NCBI GenBank assembly: GCA_003250355.1
Contig: QKGS01000073.1
Span: 1 to 44,571, forward strand
DNA: 44,571 bases
DNA from: Bacteroidota bacterium
GTDB taxonomy: Bacteria > Bacteroidota > Bacteroidia > Bacteroidales > SZUA-534
Direction: 5' to 3'
Below the pieces are notes generated by a model. The model had not been told where the DNA came from and ran no database searches. It worked only from the letters and a program-made list of their open reading frames with translations. The position numbers were made by a program, and so were the translations under genes. The stretch's first letter is position 1. Each line of letters begins with the position of its first letter. Shown here one piece after another: positions 1-10,629 of the stretch.

Positions 1-465
1 GATATAATTGACCCGGAATTTGATGTTAAATATTCTTTACATTTTGGAAAATACGATACTGTATTTTCATTGAATGTTGTAGAGCATATAAAGGACGACT
101 CATTGGCCATCAGTAATTGCAAAAAATTCCTTAAAGATGGAGGTGCCCTTATAATTTTGGTGCCGGCATACAAATGGCTATATAATAAATTTGATTCCGA
201 ACTTGGTCATTACAGACGTTATACAAAAAAGCAATTAAGCTCTGTATTTGAAAATGCTGACTTAAATATTATTCATAAGCAATACTTCAATTTTGCCGGA
301 ATAGTTGGTTGGTTTTTATCAGGGACAATACTCAAAAAGAAAACAATCCCTGAAGGGCAAATGAGGCTTTTTGATATATTTATACCATTGGTTAAATTTA
401 TCGACAAAATTATTTGCTATAGGATTGGATTATCTGTATTAATGATTGGAAATAAATATGATTAA
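1..465 (+). CDS. SAM-dependent methyltransferase, 3' part
   Basis: The reading frame is open from the first base, so the gene begins outside the window; 154 residues are visible. The segment FSLNVVEHIKDD fits the motif following the SAM-binding strand of class I methyltransferases (Methyltransf_11/23 type). The later VPAYKWLYNKFD and GHYRRYTKKQL segments are typical of the small methyltransferases that sit beside glycosyltransferases in Bacteroidota polysaccharide clusters. The acceptor substrate cannot be read from this part. The stop codon overlaps the ATG of the next membrane protein (ATGATTAA), which indicates translational coupling and one operon. An ATG at 70 is internal to the motif and is not the true start. 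Confidence 0.75.
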   Translation, partial: DIIDPEFDVKYSLHFGKYDTVFSLNVVEHIKDDSLAISNCKKFLKDGGALIILVPAYKWLYNKFDSELGHYRRYTKKQLSSVFENADLNIIHKQYFNFAGIVGWFLSGTILKKKTIPEGQMRLFDIFIPLVKFIDKIICYRIGLSVLMIGNKYD

Positions 466-2095
466 GATTTATTTTTCAAAGGTATCTAATTCATTACCAT
501 TCTTATTAGGCCTTACAACAGGATTACTTTTTTTTACTCTACAAATTAACGGTATAAGATTTGAATATTTCCCGGGCGATTGTGGCGATGGTCATTTTAA
601 TCTTTATCTGTTAGAACATACTTATAGGTTTTTTACCGGAAAAATACATGGTTTTTGGAATGCTCCGTTTATGTATCCCGAACCAAATATTATTGCTTAT
701 TCTGATAATCTTTTAGGTTCGGCTCCAATATATTCTTTTTTTAGATTACTGGGACTTGATCAGTTTAATGCTTACCAAGGCTGGGTTGTAGTATTGAGTA
801 TTTTGAATTATTCTTTTGCCTACTTATTTATTTCTAAAATTTCCAACAATAAATATGCAGCAGTTATAGGAGCAATGGTTTTTGCTTTTTCAATAGCCTT
901 ACAGTCTCAGATAACACACGTGCAAACATTCCCTCGTTTCCCTATACCTTTAGCTTTTTTAATGGCTGTTTACTTTTTTGAAACACTCAAACCTAAATAT
1001 TTATTCATCACCATACTATTCCTTGTTTACCAAATATACTGTGGCATTTATTTGGGATTTTTACTTGCAATACCCTTGAGCATTTTTTTAATTATCACAT
1101 TTATCGCTAAATGGAAAAGTATTAAGAAAGTATTTAGTTTGAACTGGCTTGCAAAGATAATTGGGGGCACAATAATAAATGCAGGGATTCTTTTGCCACT
1201 AATGATTCCATATTCTAAAAGGGCCAGTTACACTTCGTGGGAAGCATATAACTCAATATTACATTCTGTCCCAACTATACGTTCGTTTTTTTTTAGTAAG
1301 CATGGTTCTTTTTTTTGGGATTTCATGGACACGCTAGCTATTGATATACCTGCGTCATGGGATCATCAGATTTTTATGGGAGGAATTACTACTCTAGCGG
1401 TTTTAGTATGCATTATAATATTCATAAACCGAATTATTACACGAAAGAAAAAACTATTTGCCAATAAGTATATCTTCCCATTAATACTATCAGGTCTTAT
1501 TACACTTATTCTTTATTTGAGGATAAAAAATGATTCACTATATTTTTTAATTTACTTTTTACCGGGATATAGTGCAATAAAAGCCACAACAAGAATTATT
1601 AATATTGAACTTATTTATGCAGCTATGGCAACAGCTTTTTTGGTATTGACTGTAATAAAAAAGTTTCAAAGATATAGTATGCCAATATTTATCGCTTTTC
1701 TTCTACTTTTTGTACTTGATAATTACATTAAGCCAGAAACAGTATACAGGTCACTTGTTTCAAAAAGTCAGGCAGAAATAATCCCTTTATCAAATACTTT
1801 TGACTTGATTCCTGATGGAGCTGTAATATCATATGAACCAATAAATAAAGAAAAAGGAGGAGCTGACTATAATATTGATGCAATGTTGGCTAGTCAATAT
1901 TCTAATAATATAGTCTTGAATGGTTATACTTCAACATGTCCGGGGGCATATATCGACTATTGGAATAATCCTAATGAAGAATCAAGGAACAAATGGTTAA
2001 GCAGTATGCTTATTGAAGATGTTGATTCAATATATGTAGTTACAGGTAAAAACGAATTTTACAAAACAGCAATTCTAAAAAATAGACCTAATTAG
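458..2095 (+). CDS. Multi-spanning GT-C-like membrane protein
   Basis: This 545-residue protein has about 12 hydrophobic segments and ends in a soluble tail of roughly 110 residues. After the first membrane segment comes GDCGDGHFN with Asp41 and Asp44, an acidic first-loop motif as in GT-C (polyprenyl-phosphate-sugar dependent) glycosyltransferases, followed by FWNAPFMYPEPN. The fold call is inference; donor and acceptor are unknown. I chose the ATG at 458 over an in-frame TTG at 446, because the ATG overlaps the upstream stop in the usual coupled arrangement. The next similar gene starts 5 bases after its stop. It probably adds sugars to, or handles, a lipid-linked glycan at the periplasmic face of the inner membrane. 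Confidence 0.6.
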   Translation: MIKIYFSKVSNSLPFLLGLTTGLLFFTLQINGIRFEYFPGDCGDGHFNLYLLEHTYRFFTGKIHGFWNAPFMYPEPNIIAYSDNLLGSAPIYSFFRLLGLDQFNAYQGWVVVLSILNYSFAYLFISKISNNKYAAVIGAMVFAFSIALQSQITHVQTFPRFPIPLAFLMAVYFFETLKPKYLFITILFLVYQIYCGIYLGFLLAIPLSIFLIITFIAKWKSIKKVFSLNWLAKIIGGTIINAGILLPLMIPYSKRASYTSWEAYNSILHSVPTIRSFFFSKHGSFFWDFMDTLAIDIPASWDHQIFMGGITTLAVLVCIIIFINRIITRKKKLFANKYIFPLILSGLITLILYLRIKNDSLYFLIYFLPGYSAIKATTRIINIELIYAAMATAFLVLTVIKKFQRYSMPIFIAFLLLFVLDNYIKPETVYRSLVSKSQAEIIPLSNTFDLIPDGAVISYEPINKEKGGADYNIDAMLASQYSNNIVLNGYTSTCPGAYIDYWNNPNEESRNKWLSSMLIEDVDSIYVVTGKNEFYKTAILKNRPN

Positions 2096-2100
2096 CCAAT

Positions 2101-3834
2101 ATGATTAAACTCTTACAGTTTATGAAAAGTATATTGCCGGAGTCAATTATTATTTTAATTGTAATCCTTTGTATTAGATATTTTATTGGATTTGGGGATG
2201 TGGTTATTGGAGCGGATGGATGCGGGTACTACGATTATTTACCATCGTGCTTTATTCACCATGATTTAATTAGGAAAGACTTAAAAAGTGATATAGATTC
2301 ATTGAAATTTGAAAGAATTAATAATGTTGGAGGTGGGGCTTATTCAAACTATGGGTCACATATAGTTAATAAATACCCTGTTGGAACAGCATTACTTCAA
2401 ATGCCTTTCTTTTTTATCGCAAGAGTATTTGCAACGGCAGATAACAGTTATAGTGATGGATTCCAAAAACAATATCAAAAAGCTATTCAAATAGCAACTT
2501 TTTTTTATTTGTTTTGTGGATTATTATTTCTTAGAAAATTATTGCATTTATATGACATAAAAGCTTATATTATCATTTTTTGCCAGTCTATGATTGCTTT
2601 AGCTACATCGGTTATGGCATACTCTTCATATGATGCTAGTTTTAGTCATATCTACTCTTTTTTTTCAATAACTGCATTTTTGTATTTATCCAGGCTCTAT
2701 TTTAAAACAAATAGGAACTCATCTTTTATTTTAATGTGTGCATTATTAGGTTTGGCTATTATTATAAGGAATATTAATATTTTGATAGTTCTTTTCTTAC
2801 CTTTTATTGCCCGCGACTATATGAATTTTATTTATGGGATTCGAAGCCTTATGAAGTCTTATAATAAAACAATCTTGGGTTTATTTGTTTTTGGGGTAAT
2901 TATTTTCATTCAGATTCTTGTCTGGTACTTGCAAACCGGAGACTTTTTTATCTATTCATATCAAGGAGAATCTTTTGACTTTAGTAATCCACACTTCTTA
3001 AAAATATTGTTTAGTTATAGAAAAGGTTTATATGTATATACTCCTATTATCTTTCTAGCGTCATTAAGTGTCTTCTTTTTATTAAAGAATAAAAGATATT
3101 TTGAGTTTTTTTCTTGGGTCGGCTTTTTTTCAATACTTACTTACATACTTTCGTCATGGTGGTCATGGTATTATGGTTGTAGTTATGGACAAAGAGTATA
3201 TATAGATTATTATGCAATATTCTTTATTCCATTTGCAATTTTTTTGAATGAGGTGAAGTTTTCAAAATTTGTAATGATTATATCATTACCTTTTATACCT
3301 ATTAGTATTATTCAGACATATCAGTATAAGAATTATATACTTCATATGATTGATATGGATAAAGATAAGTTTTGGACTGTTTTCCTCAGAACCCATGACC
3401 AGTATAGAGGGTTAGTATGGAAAAACAATGTTGATACAAACAATTATATGCTTGCCGATGATATATATATTCCGCACATTCAGCTTAATGAAGAAAAAAG
3501 CGATTGTGTTTATATTTTTAAGAATGAAGATATCCCTGATTTAAGTAAAATAACACTAATACAGGTTGAAGCAGAGAATGATTACAATCCTTCATCTGAA
3601 TTAGAAATAATTATTATGATTAATCGTATTTCTGATGGTCACGTTTTTACTTATATACATAAGTACTTTATTCATCTGAATCAAAATGGGTTAAAAAACT
3701 ATCATAAGGGAAAATGTGATTTTATAGTTGATCCGGTAATTAGCAGTGATGACTTGGAAATTAAAGTAGTATTAAAAAATAATGGGACACAATCTCAAAT
3801 AAATAATTTGAAGATTAATTTTTTTGCAAAATAG
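2101..3834 (+). CDS. Multi-spanning GT-C-like membrane protein with C-terminal soluble domain
   Basis: This 577-residue protein has about 10 membrane segments up to residue ~425. Its first loop carries GADGCGYYDYLP with Asp39, the acidic residue position expected of GT-C glycosyltransferases. Residues ~440-577 are soluble, rich in alternating hydrophobic residues and probably beta-structured, as in the periplasmic domains appended to such enzymes. It follows the preceding membrane gene by 5 bases and probably shares its transcript and pathway (surface glycan or glycolipid assembly). No specific family was recognised, so the function is an inference from topology and context. Confidence 0.55.
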   Translation: MIKLLQFMKSILPESIIILIVILCIRYFIGFGDVVIGADGCGYYDYLPSCFIHHDLIRKDLKSDIDSLKFERINNVGGGAYSNYGSHIVNKYPVGTALLQMPFFFIARVFATADNSYSDGFQKQYQKAIQIATFFYLFCGLLFLRKLLHLYDIKAYIIIFCQSMIALATSVMAYSSYDASFSHIYSFFSITAFLYLSRLYFKTNRNSSFILMCALLGLAIIIRNINILIVLFLPFIARDYMNFIYGIRSLMKSYNKTILGLFVFGVIIFIQILVWYLQTGDFFIYSYQGESFDFSNPHFLKILFSYRKGLYVYTPIIFLASLSVFFLLKNKRYFEFFSWVGFFSILTYILSSWWSWYYGCSYGQRVYIDYYAIFFIPFAIFLNEVKFSKFVMIISLPFIPISIIQTYQYKNYILHMIDMDKDKFWTVFLRTHDQYRGLVWKNNVDTNNYMLADDIYIPHIQLNEEKSDCVYIFKNEDIPDLSKITLIQVEAENDYNPSSELEIIIMINRISDGHVFTYIHKYFIHLNQNGLKNYHKGKCDFIVDPVISSDDLEIKVVLKNNGTQSQINNLKINFFAK

Positions 3835-4283
3835 CACTTTGATCCGAAAGTTTTACATTTTAATTAAAAAAGTCCTGTAATCCTTTATTTATAGCTGGTG
3901 AATTGTTTATTTTCGGATAAAGCTGTCTGTAAGCTAAATCTACAAATTAATCGTAAGTCTTATACTTACTGCACCCTTTATCTGTTTTATAGGTATTGGT
4001 ACAGCTTTCAAATATCCAACGAGGTACTAATTAAATATTTTTTCGAATTACTGGTTTATTGGTATTTTTGTTTCACCTGAAGAATCCCATATTTTTTTAT
4101 TTTCATGGTAAAAACAAAAAAATAGATTCTCCGGGCTTTAAAAAATATAAACTTTAGGTTGAAAGTACTTTGTATAAAAAGGAGCAATCAGTATACTCCG
4201 GAAAATTATATGGCTAGAGAGTGTGATATAAGTTTATCCGCACTTAATAGCACAGTGCTTGGAACTTGGAAATTGAAATAGCA
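3835..4283. other. Intergenic gap with one imperfect hairpin
   Basis: About 450 bases lie between the membrane-protein operon and the flavin reductase. I see one imperfect inverted repeat at 4081-4130 (AGAATC...TATTTTTTT paired with AAAAAAATA...GATTCT), which may end transcription of the upstream operon. A 60-codon open frame at 3898-4080 has low-complexity Y/F/C-rich composition and no recognisable feature, so it is not called. No RNA gene was recognised. Confidence 0.5.
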
Positions 4284-4877
4284 ATGCCCAAAACACAATG
4301 GAAACCCGGAACCATGGTTTACCCGGTGCCGGCAGTAATGGTAACTTGTGGTAATAAGCCTGAAAACTATAATATTATAACAATAGCATGGACAGGAACT
4401 ATAAACTCCGATCCACCTATGTGCTATATTTCGGTTCGTAAAAGCAGACACTCTCACAAATTGATTAAAGACACCGGCGAATTTGTCATAAACCTTACAA
4501 CAAAAGAACTGGCAAAAGCCACCGATTGGTGTGGTGTAAAATCGGGTAAAAATGTAGATAAGTTCAAAGAAATGAATCTTACTCCGGTTAAAGCATCAAT
4601 AGTATCGGCTCCTATGATAAAGGAATCGCCAATAAACATCGAGTGTAAAGTTACAGAAGTAAAAGAACTCGGAACTCATGATATGTTTTTGGCAGAAGTA
4701 GTTGCTGTTCATGCCGACAATAAATACATAGACCCAAAAACCGATTCATTCAATCTTTCAAAAGCAATGCCCATTGCATATTCTCATGGCCACTATTATG
4801 AATTGGGAACGAGAATAGGAAAGTTTGGCTGGAGCGTGATGAAAAATAAAACCAAGCGCAAGAATAAAAAACATTAG
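4284..4877 (+). CDS. Flavin reductase family protein (FMN-binding split barrel)
   Basis: The 197-residue product starts MPKTQWKPGTMVYPVPAVM and continues through NIITIAWTGTINSDPPMCYISVR, the characteristic opening of Flavin_Reduct (PF01613) proteins that bind FMN in a split beta-barrel. Members reduce flavin with NAD(P)H or act as FMN-containing oxidoreductases; the partner here is unknown. I prefer the ATG at 4284 to an in-frame TTG at 4266, because related proteins begin a few residues before WKPGT. The last ~12 residues are Lys/Arg-rich. The gene is monocistronic and converges with the symporter gene; no terminator hairpin was seen in the 50-base convergence. Confidence 0.85.
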   Translation: MPKTQWKPGTMVYPVPAVMVTCGNKPENYNIITIAWTGTINSDPPMCYISVRKSRHSHKLIKDTGEFVINLTTKELAKATDWCGVKSGKNVDKFKEMNLTPVKASIVSAPMIKESPINIECKVTEVKELGTHDMFLAEVVAVHADNKYIDPKTDSFNLSKAMPIAYSHGHYYELGTRIGKFGWSVMKNKTKRKNKKH

Positions 4878-4927
4878 AAGTATTTATTCGTATTTTTTTA
4901 GAACTGAGGATGCTATAAAAGTATTAT

Positions 4928-6625
4928 CTAACTTGGAAATTCTTCCCTAAAATCGTCCCAATACTTTTTTATAGTACTCTTAACCTCTTTATGCAAACAC
5001 AATAATCCTAAAAGGTTAGGAATAGTCATTAGCACAATTGTAATAAGCGATATTGACCATATAATAGTAGTATCGGTAAATGCAGCAAGAAAGAAACCTA
5101 CTACATAAACTACCTGGTAATAAACAACCGATTTAATGCCAAATAAAAAAGTCATAGCTCTGCTCCCATAATACGACCACGATATTGCGGTAGAAAATGC
5201 AAACAACAACAAACCTATTGAAACTATATATTGTCCAAAATTACCAAACAAGCTACTCTTAAAAGCTTCGGCTGTTAATGGTGCGCTATGAAGCAATGAT
5301 TTGCCCGAAAAAGTAAGATACTCACTGCCTATATATTTACCTTCTTTAATATCAATTATTCCCGAATACACAGCCTCATTTAAGTACACCTTAATCCCTT
5401 CTGCAACCGATCGTGAATGCATAATTGTAACTCCTTCACTATCTATTACTCCATTTACACAATTCAGGTTACCTGTAAAAAGCTCTACTTTTTTCTCTCC
5501 ACTCAGGTGTTGAAACAATATATTTTTGTCATTATCATTATCTTGAGAATAATTACCATTCAAAACTTCCATATCAACAAAATGAAACTCATTTTCAAAC
5601 TTCTTTGTCCATACCCCCGATGATAATAACACTAAACCGGTAAGAGTACATATAATAATAGTATCAATAAATGGCTCAAGTATTGCCACCATTCCTTCTG
5701 AAACAGGCTCATGAGCTCTGGCTGCAGCGTGAGCTATTGGAGCCGACCCTTGCCCTGCCTCATTTGAAAATAATCCGCGCCCAACCCCTTTCTGTACCGC
5801 AAAAGAAAATGATGCTCCTAAAAAACCTCCAATTGCAGATGTACCGTCAAACACATCAGTAAATATTGATGCAAATGCAGGTAATATATTATTGTAATTA
5901 TATAAAATAACAGCAAGTGCACCTACAATATATATTATTGCCATAATAGGTACCAGCCTCGATGTTACTTTTGCTATTCGCTTAATACCTCCTACAACAA
6001 CTAACCCAAGCAATAGTGCTAAAACAGCACCTGTTAATATTTTATTAATCCCAAATGTTGAAAATAAAGCATTCGATATACTGTTAATTTGAGGCAAACA
6101 TCCGGTACCAAATGTTGATAACAATGTTCCTAATGCAAATAATATACCAAGAATATGACCTGTTTTTATAGTTTTGCCACTCTTTGTAGTAATATTTAGC
6201 CGCTTTTTCATATAATACATTGGACCGCCGGCAACTGTACCATCAGATGTGATAATGCGGTACTTATGCGAAAGTGTTACCTCAACAAACTTAGTAGTCA
6301 TACCCAAAAGTGCTGTTACAAGCATCCAAAACAGAGCTGCCGGCCCACCCAAATGAATTGCCAAAGCAACACCGGCAATATTTCCGGTACCAACAGTTCC
6401 CGAAAGTGCCGTAGCCAATGCCTGAAAATGTGAAGTATCGCCCTCATCTCCTTGCTTATCATACTTGCCTTTTACAATCCTGATAGCATGATTAAAATAC
6501 CTGAATTGTGGAAATCCTAAGTAAATAGTAAAAAAAATTCCTACACCAAGCAATAAAACTATAAACCATGTATGGCTACCTAAATAACTATCGAGGAATA
6601 ATAAAAAATTGTTAAGCTTTTGCAT
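4928..6625 (-). CDS. AGCS family sodium:alanine/glycine symporter with large loop insertion
   Basis: This inner-membrane importer couples Na+ to alanine or glycine uptake. The diagnostic AGCS segments are present: [22 protein letters not shown] and [20 protein letters not shown]. The 565-residue protein is about 100 residues longer than the usual ~450-480 because residues ~341-448 form a hydrophilic, beta-rich insertion between two membrane helices. I start it at the ATG at 6625 ([10 protein letters not shown]). An upstream in-frame ATG at 6718 would translate through the ppdK terminator hairpin (6682-6707) and is rejected. It lies downstream of ppdK in the same direction but beyond that terminator, so it probably has its own promoter. 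Confidence 0.85.
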   Translation of the reverse strand: MQKLNNFLLFLDSYLGSHTWFIVLLLGVGIFFTIYLGFPQFRYFNHAIRIVKGKYDKQGDEGDTSHFQALATALSGTVGTGNIAGVALAIHLGGPAALFWMLVTALLGMTTKFVEVTLSHKYRIITSDGTVAGGPMYYMKKRLNITTKSGKTIKTGHILGILFALGTLLSTFGTGCLPQINSISNALFSTFGINKILTGAVLALLLGLVVVGGIKRIAKVTSRLVPIMAIIYIVGALAVILYNYNNILPAFASIFTDVFDGTSAIGGFLGASFSFAVQKGVGRGLFSNEAGQGSAPIAHAAARAHEPVSEGMVAILEPFIDTIIICTLTGLVLLSSGVWTKKFENEFHFVDMEVLNGNYSQDNDNDKNILFQHLSGEKKVELFTGNLNCVNGVIDSEGVTIMHSRSVAEGIKVYLNEAVYSGIIDIKEGKYIGSEYLTFSGKSLLHSAPLTAEAFKSSLFGNFGQYIVSIGLLLFAFSTAISWSYYGSRAMTFLFGIKSVVYYQVVYVVGFFLAAFTDTTIIWSISLITIVLMTIPNLLGLLCLHKEVKSTIKKYWDDFREEFPS

Positions 6626-6681
6626 AAATTGTTTAGTTGGTAATGTGGTTGCAAAATAGGGAGATTTATTTAAATACAAAA

Positions 6682-6707
6682 AAAGCCTTCCACTATGGGA
6701 AGGCTTT
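6682..6707 (-). terminator. Intrinsic terminator of ppdK
   Basis: A perfect 10-bp stem AAAGCCTTCC / GGAAGGCTTT with a 6-base loop is followed, in the minus-strand direction, by a T tract. It lies 25 bases past the ppdK stop codon. It also shows that the upstream in-frame ATG of the symporter gene cannot be the real start. Confidence 0.85.
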
Positions 6708-6731
6708 CTAACATTCATAATATTGAGTTTT

Positions 6732-9452
6732 TTAACTCATACTCTGCCTTATACTTGCCTGAGCAGCTGCCAAACGAGCTATTGGGATTCTAAAAGGAGA
6801 ACAGCTAACATAGTTCATACCGGCTCTTACACAAAATTCAACAGAACTTGGCTCTCCTCCATGTTCACCACAAATACCAACTTTCAAAATTGGGTTTGTA
6901 GAGCGTCCTTTTTGTATGCCGGTGGTTATCAACTGACCTACCCCTTCCTGATCAAGAACCTGGAATGGGTCATTTTTCAATATCCCTTTTTGTAAATATA
7001 CAGGTAAAAACTTTCCGGCATCGTCGCGCGAATAACCAAATGTCATTTGGGTTAAGTCGTTAGTACCAAATGAGAAGAACTCAGCCACTTCGGCTATTTC
7101 GTCGGCAGTTAATGCTGCTCTGGGTATCTCTATCATAGTACCAACCATATAGTCTATTCTTTTACCCTTTTCGGCAAATACAATATCGGCAACACTTCGA
7201 ACAATTTTCTCCTGCATTTTAAGTTCTTTTACTGTTCCAATAAGAGGGATCATTATTTCAGGGAAGGTAGGTTTGCCTTCGGCTTTTAACTCAAGAGCTG
7301 CTTCAAGAATTGCCCGTGTTTGCATCTCGGTTATTTCCGGATATGTATTTCCTAATCGGCAACCGCGGTGACCAAGCATAGGGTTAAACTCGTGTAAATC
7401 TTCCACTTTAGCCTTTATTTCCTCAACAGTAATACCCATTTCCTTAGCCATTGCTTTTTGGTTATCTTCCTCGTGAGGAACAAATTCATGCAAAGGAGGG
7501 TCTAACAAACGTACAGTAACCGGGAAACCAATCATTGTGTTAAATACATCTTTAAAATCCTGACGCTGAATTGGCAACAGTTTATCAAGAGCAGCGCGTC
7601 GTCCGGCTTCATCATTTGCAAGAATCATTTCACGCATACGCACCAAACGCTCTCCTTCAAAAAACATATGCTCAGTACGGCATAAACCTATACCCTGCGC
7701 TCCAAACTCACGAGCCACTTTTGCATCTCGCTCTGTTTCAGCATTTGTACGAACATCTATTTTTCTATACTTATCGGCTAAATCCATAATAGCTCCAAAG
7801 TCGCCACTAAGTTCGGGGTCAATGGTTTTTATTTTCCCTTCGTACACATCGCCGGTAGAACCATTGAGCGACACCCAATCGCCTTCTTTGAGTAACACTC
7901 CGCGAGCTTTCATGGTTCGTGCTTTTGCATCAATTACAATTTCACCTGCACCCGACACACAACACTTACCCATACCGCGGGCAACTACTGCAGCATGCGA
8001 TGTCATACCACCTCGGGCTGTCAATATACCTTTGGCTATATCCATACCTTCAAGGTCTTCGGGCGATGTTTCAATACGTGCAAGTATAGTAGCAGGGAAT
8101 TTCGATGCTTCATCGGCATGAAAAACCAACTGCCCCGTTGCTGCTCCGGGTGAAGCCGGCAAACCGGTAGCAAGCACCTTTGCCTTTACTATTGCATCAA
8201 TATCGAATACAGGGTGCAGAAGCTCGTCTAACTTATTGGGTTCCATACGAAGTATTGCTTCTTTTTCGGTAATTAACCCTTCTTTTATCATATCGTTGGC
8301 AATTTTTACCATTGCAGCAGCGGTACGTTTACCTGTTCTTGTCTGAAGCATCCAAAGCTTACCATCTTGTATTGTAAACTCCAAATCCTGCATAGCTCTG
8401 AAGTATTTTTCAAGCTTATCTTGCGTTTCATATAATTCTTTGTAAACAATAGGCATAGCCTCCTCTAATGAAGGATATTTTGAGGCTCTCTCCTGTTCTG
8501 AAACCTGTGCAAGCTGAGCCCAGCGCAACGAACCTTCTTTAGTAATTTGCTGTGGTGTACGAACTCCCGCTACTACATCTTCGCCCTGTGCATTTATTAA
8601 ATACTCACCGTTAAATACATTTTCACCGGTTGCTGCGTCGCGTGTAAAAGCTACACCCGTACCTGAATTGTCGCCCATATTACCAAAAACCATAGCCTGA
8701 ACATTTACTGCTGTTCCCCATTCGGCCGGTATCTGGTTAATTTGACGATAATATATAGCTCGAGGGTTCATCCAACTGTCAAATACTGCACAAACAGCAC
8801 CCCAAAGCTGCTCCCATGGGTCAACAGGAAAATCTTTACCTGTCGCTTTTTTAACAGCTGCCTTAAATTTTAAAACTAGTTCCTTTAAATCATCAACTCC
8901 AAGGTCAGTATCTTCCTTTACCCCTTTTTTCTCTTTTATCTCCTCCATTATTTCCTCAAAAGGGTCACTATCTTCTTTCGATTCGGGCTTCATTCCCAAT
9001 ACTACATCGCCATACATTTGCACAAATCGACGGTATGAATCCCATGCAAACCGAGGATTCCCCGATTTTTTTGCAATAGCTTCTACTGCAAAATCGTTCA
9101 TACCAAGATTTAATACAGTATCCATCATACCGGGCATTGAAACACGGGCTCCTGAACGTACCGACATAAGTAAAGGATTATCAGACGAACCAAATCCCAT
9201 TCCCATTACCCCTTCCACTTTTTTCATGGCCGACTCAACCTCTCCTTTTATAAGCCCTATTACTCTCTCTTTGCCTACTTCATTGTACTCAGTACATACT
9301 TCTGTAGTAATAGTAAAACCGGCAGGTACAGGAACTCCTATAAGATTCATTTCCGCAAGGTTTGCCCCTTTGCCTCCCAAAAGGTTTTTCATGTCAGACT
9401 TACCTTCAGCTTTACCGTCACCGAATGTATAAACACGTTTTTTCTGCATCAT
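6732..9452 (-). CDS. ppdK: Pyruvate, phosphate dikinase
   Basis: The enzyme interconverts pyruvate + ATP + Pi and phosphoenolpyruvate + AMP + PPi in the cytosol. At 906 residues it has the normal family length. Visible parts in order: the ATP-grasp start ([20 protein letters not shown]), the swivelling phosphohistidine domain [15 protein letters not shown] with catalytic His486, and the C-terminal TIM barrel with GICGEHGG (Cys861) and [19 protein letters not shown]. All key residues are present. The start [11 protein letters not shown] is the usual one. It is transcribed alone, ending at a strong hairpin, and supports gluconeogenic or PPi-linked glycolytic flux typical of fermentative Bacteroidota. 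Confidence 0.97.
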   Translation of the reverse strand: MMQKKRVYTFGDGKAEGKSDMKNLLGGKGANLAEMNLIGVPVPAGFTITTEVCTEYNEVGKERVIGLIKGEVESAMKKVEGVMGMGFGSSDNPLLMSVRSGARVSMPGMMDTVLNLGMNDFAVEAIAKKSGNPRFAWDSYRRFVQMYGDVVLGMKPESKEDSDPFEEIMEEIKEKKGVKEDTDLGVDDLKELVLKFKAAVKKATGKDFPVDPWEQLWGAVCAVFDSWMNPRAIYYRQINQIPAEWGTAVNVQAMVFGNMGDNSGTGVAFTRDAATGENVFNGEYLINAQGEDVVAGVRTPQQITKEGSLRWAQLAQVSEQERASKYPSLEEAMPIVYKELYETQDKLEKYFRAMQDLEFTIQDGKLWMLQTRTGKRTAAAMVKIANDMIKEGLITEKEAILRMEPNKLDELLHPVFDIDAIVKAKVLATGLPASPGAATGQLVFHADEASKFPATILARIETSPEDLEGMDIAKGILTARGGMTSHAAVVARGMGKCCVSGAGEIVIDAKARTMKARGVLLKEGDWVSLNGSTGDVYEGKIKTIDPELSGDFGAIMDLADKYRKIDVRTNAETERDAKVAREFGAQGIGLCRTEHMFFEGERLVRMREMILANDEAGRRAALDKLLPIQRQDFKDVFNTMIGFPVTVRLLDPPLHEFVPHEEDNQKAMAKEMGITVEEIKAKVEDLHEFNPMLGHRGCRLGNTYPEITEMQTRAILEAALELKAEGKPTFPEIMIPLIGTVKELKMQEKIVRSVADIVFAEKGKRIDYMVGTMIEIPRAALTADEIAEVAEFFSFGTNDLTQMTFGYSRDDAGKFLPVYLQKGILKNDPFQVLDQEGVGQLITTGIQKGRSTNPILKVGICGEHGGEPSSVEFCVRAGMNYVSCSPFRIPIARLAAAQASIRQSMS

Positions 9453-9655
9453 AATGAATAGTTTTTATAATTTGTTAATAATTTGAATGTCGCTACATGG
9501 TTGAGTTTTTTAATACTTCCTTTAAATATACAATTATTTCATTGATATAAAAACCATAATTTGGCAATATTTATTTAACAGTAATTAGCTTTATTGGTCA
9601 TAAAATAAAATTTACTGACAATTAAAATGTATATACTGCGTTTAATTATTTGTAT

Positions 9656-9663
9656 TAATTTTG
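9656..9663 (+). promoter_or_regulatory. -7 promoter element of the lipoprotein gene
   Basis: TAATTTTG is an exact match to the Bacteroidota -7 consensus TAnnTTTG, 43 bases before the lipoprotein ATG. I found no good TTTG -33 box at the expected 19-21-base spacing, so the call is tentative. Confidence 0.4.
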
Positions 9664-9706
9664 ATGCTACTATAACTTAATTTTAAAACATTTAAAAAGT
9701 ATAAAA

Positions 9707-10546
9707 ATGAGACTCATAGCAATTATCTGTACAGCAGCAGTGCTTTTATCATCGTGTCAACAAAACAAGAAGTCGCTTGAACAAGAGAGACTAAAAAGCG
9801 ACAGTTTACAAAACCTTTTAATACAGAAAGATTCATCACTATTTGTGTTAGTAAATACAATGACTTCAATTGAAGAGAACCTTGAAGCTATTAAAGTAAA
9901 GGAGAACATAATATCGGCTATTGCAATTGACAACTTTGAAACTGCGGTAAACAAAGAAGAAAAAATTACAAATGACATAAATGCCATTTATGACCTTCTT
10001 GAGGATAATAAAAGAAAAGTAATGGAACTTGAAAAGCAGCTTAAAAAATCGCGTGTTAATGAGAAACAATTAAAAAATACTATTGCTTCACTAAACCAAA
10101 GAATTTTGGAAAAAGATGCCGAAATACTTGAACTGCAACAAAAGCTTTCGGAAATGAATATTGAAATAGTTGGATTAAATGACCGTATTGAAACTCTTCA
10201 ACAAATAGATGCTGAAAACAAAGGAATAATTGAAGTAAAAGACCAAAGTTTACAAACTGCCTACTTTGTAATTGGTACTGCAAAAGAGCTTAAAGAAGCC
10301 GGGGTTTTGGAAGATAAACTTATTAAAAAAGATATAAACAAAGACTTTAATAAAGAGTATTTTACTCAAATAAATATACTTACCGACACTATAATTAATT
10401 TCAGCAACAGAAAAGTAGAGATACTTAGCGTTCACCCTTCCGGCTCTTATGAATTAGTAGGCGAAGAGATAATTGAGTCTATAAAAATTAAAGACCCTTG
10501 GAATTTTTGGAGTGCATCGAAATACCTGGTTGTAGTAGTTAAATAG
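9707..10546 (+). CDS. Coiled-coil lipoprotein
   Basis: The 279-residue product begins with a lipoprotein signal peptide (MRLIAIICTAAVLLSSCQQN); the lipobox LSSC places the lipidated Cys at residue 17. Residues ~20-185 are strongly heptad-like and charged (many K/E/L/I), consistent with a long coiled coil. The last ~90 residues look globular and include TDTIINFSNRKVEILSVHP and the near-terminal FWSASKYLVVVV. It probably sits on the periplasmic side of the inner or outer membrane as a spacer or scaffold. I recognise no specific family. Separate -7 elements before it and before the next gene suggest it is monocistronic. Confidence 0.7.
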   Translation: MRLIAIICTAAVLLSSCQQNKKSLEQERLKSDSLQNLLIQKDSSLFVLVNTMTSIEENLEAIKVKENIISAIAIDNFETAVNKEEKITNDINAIYDLLEDNKRKVMELEKQLKKSRVNEKQLKNTIASLNQRILEKDAEILELQQKLSEMNIEIVGLNDRIETLQQIDAENKGIIEVKDQSLQTAYFVIGTAKELKEAGVLEDKLIKKDINKDFNKEYFTQINILTDTIINFSNRKVEILSVHPSGSYELVGEEIIESIKIKDPWNFWSASKYLVVVVK

Positions 10547-10564
10547 CAGGTTTACAATTATTTA

Positions 10565-10596
10565 TTTGCCTTTAACAAAAAAGTAGCATAACTTTA
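10565..10596 (+). promoter_or_regulatory. Bacteroidota-type promoter of the methylase-like gene
   Basis: A TTTG -33 box (10565-10568) is separated by 20 bases from TAACTTTA (10589-10596), which matches seven of eight positions of TAnnTTTG when n is counted as free. The expected start is near 10603, giving a leader of about 27 bases. Confidence 0.55.
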
Positions 10597-10629
10597 AAGT
10601 GTTAGTTTTTAATAATAACAGGGTTTTAC

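Noticed and set aside
446-457. TTG start for the first membrane protein
   Set aside because: The ATG at 458 overlaps the upstream stop and is the more likely coupled start.
3898-4080. 60-codon open frame in the gap before the flavin reductase
   Set aside because: Low-complexity Y/F/C-rich translation, no promoter or conserved motif, and no coupling to neighbours.
4266-4283. TTG start for the flavin reductase
   Set aside because: The ATG at 4284 fits the family start, with WKPGT a few residues in.
6626-6718. N-terminal 31-residue extension of the AGCS symporter
   Set aside because: It would be translated from the ppdK terminator hairpin at 6682-6707; the ATG at 6625 gives the normal family start.
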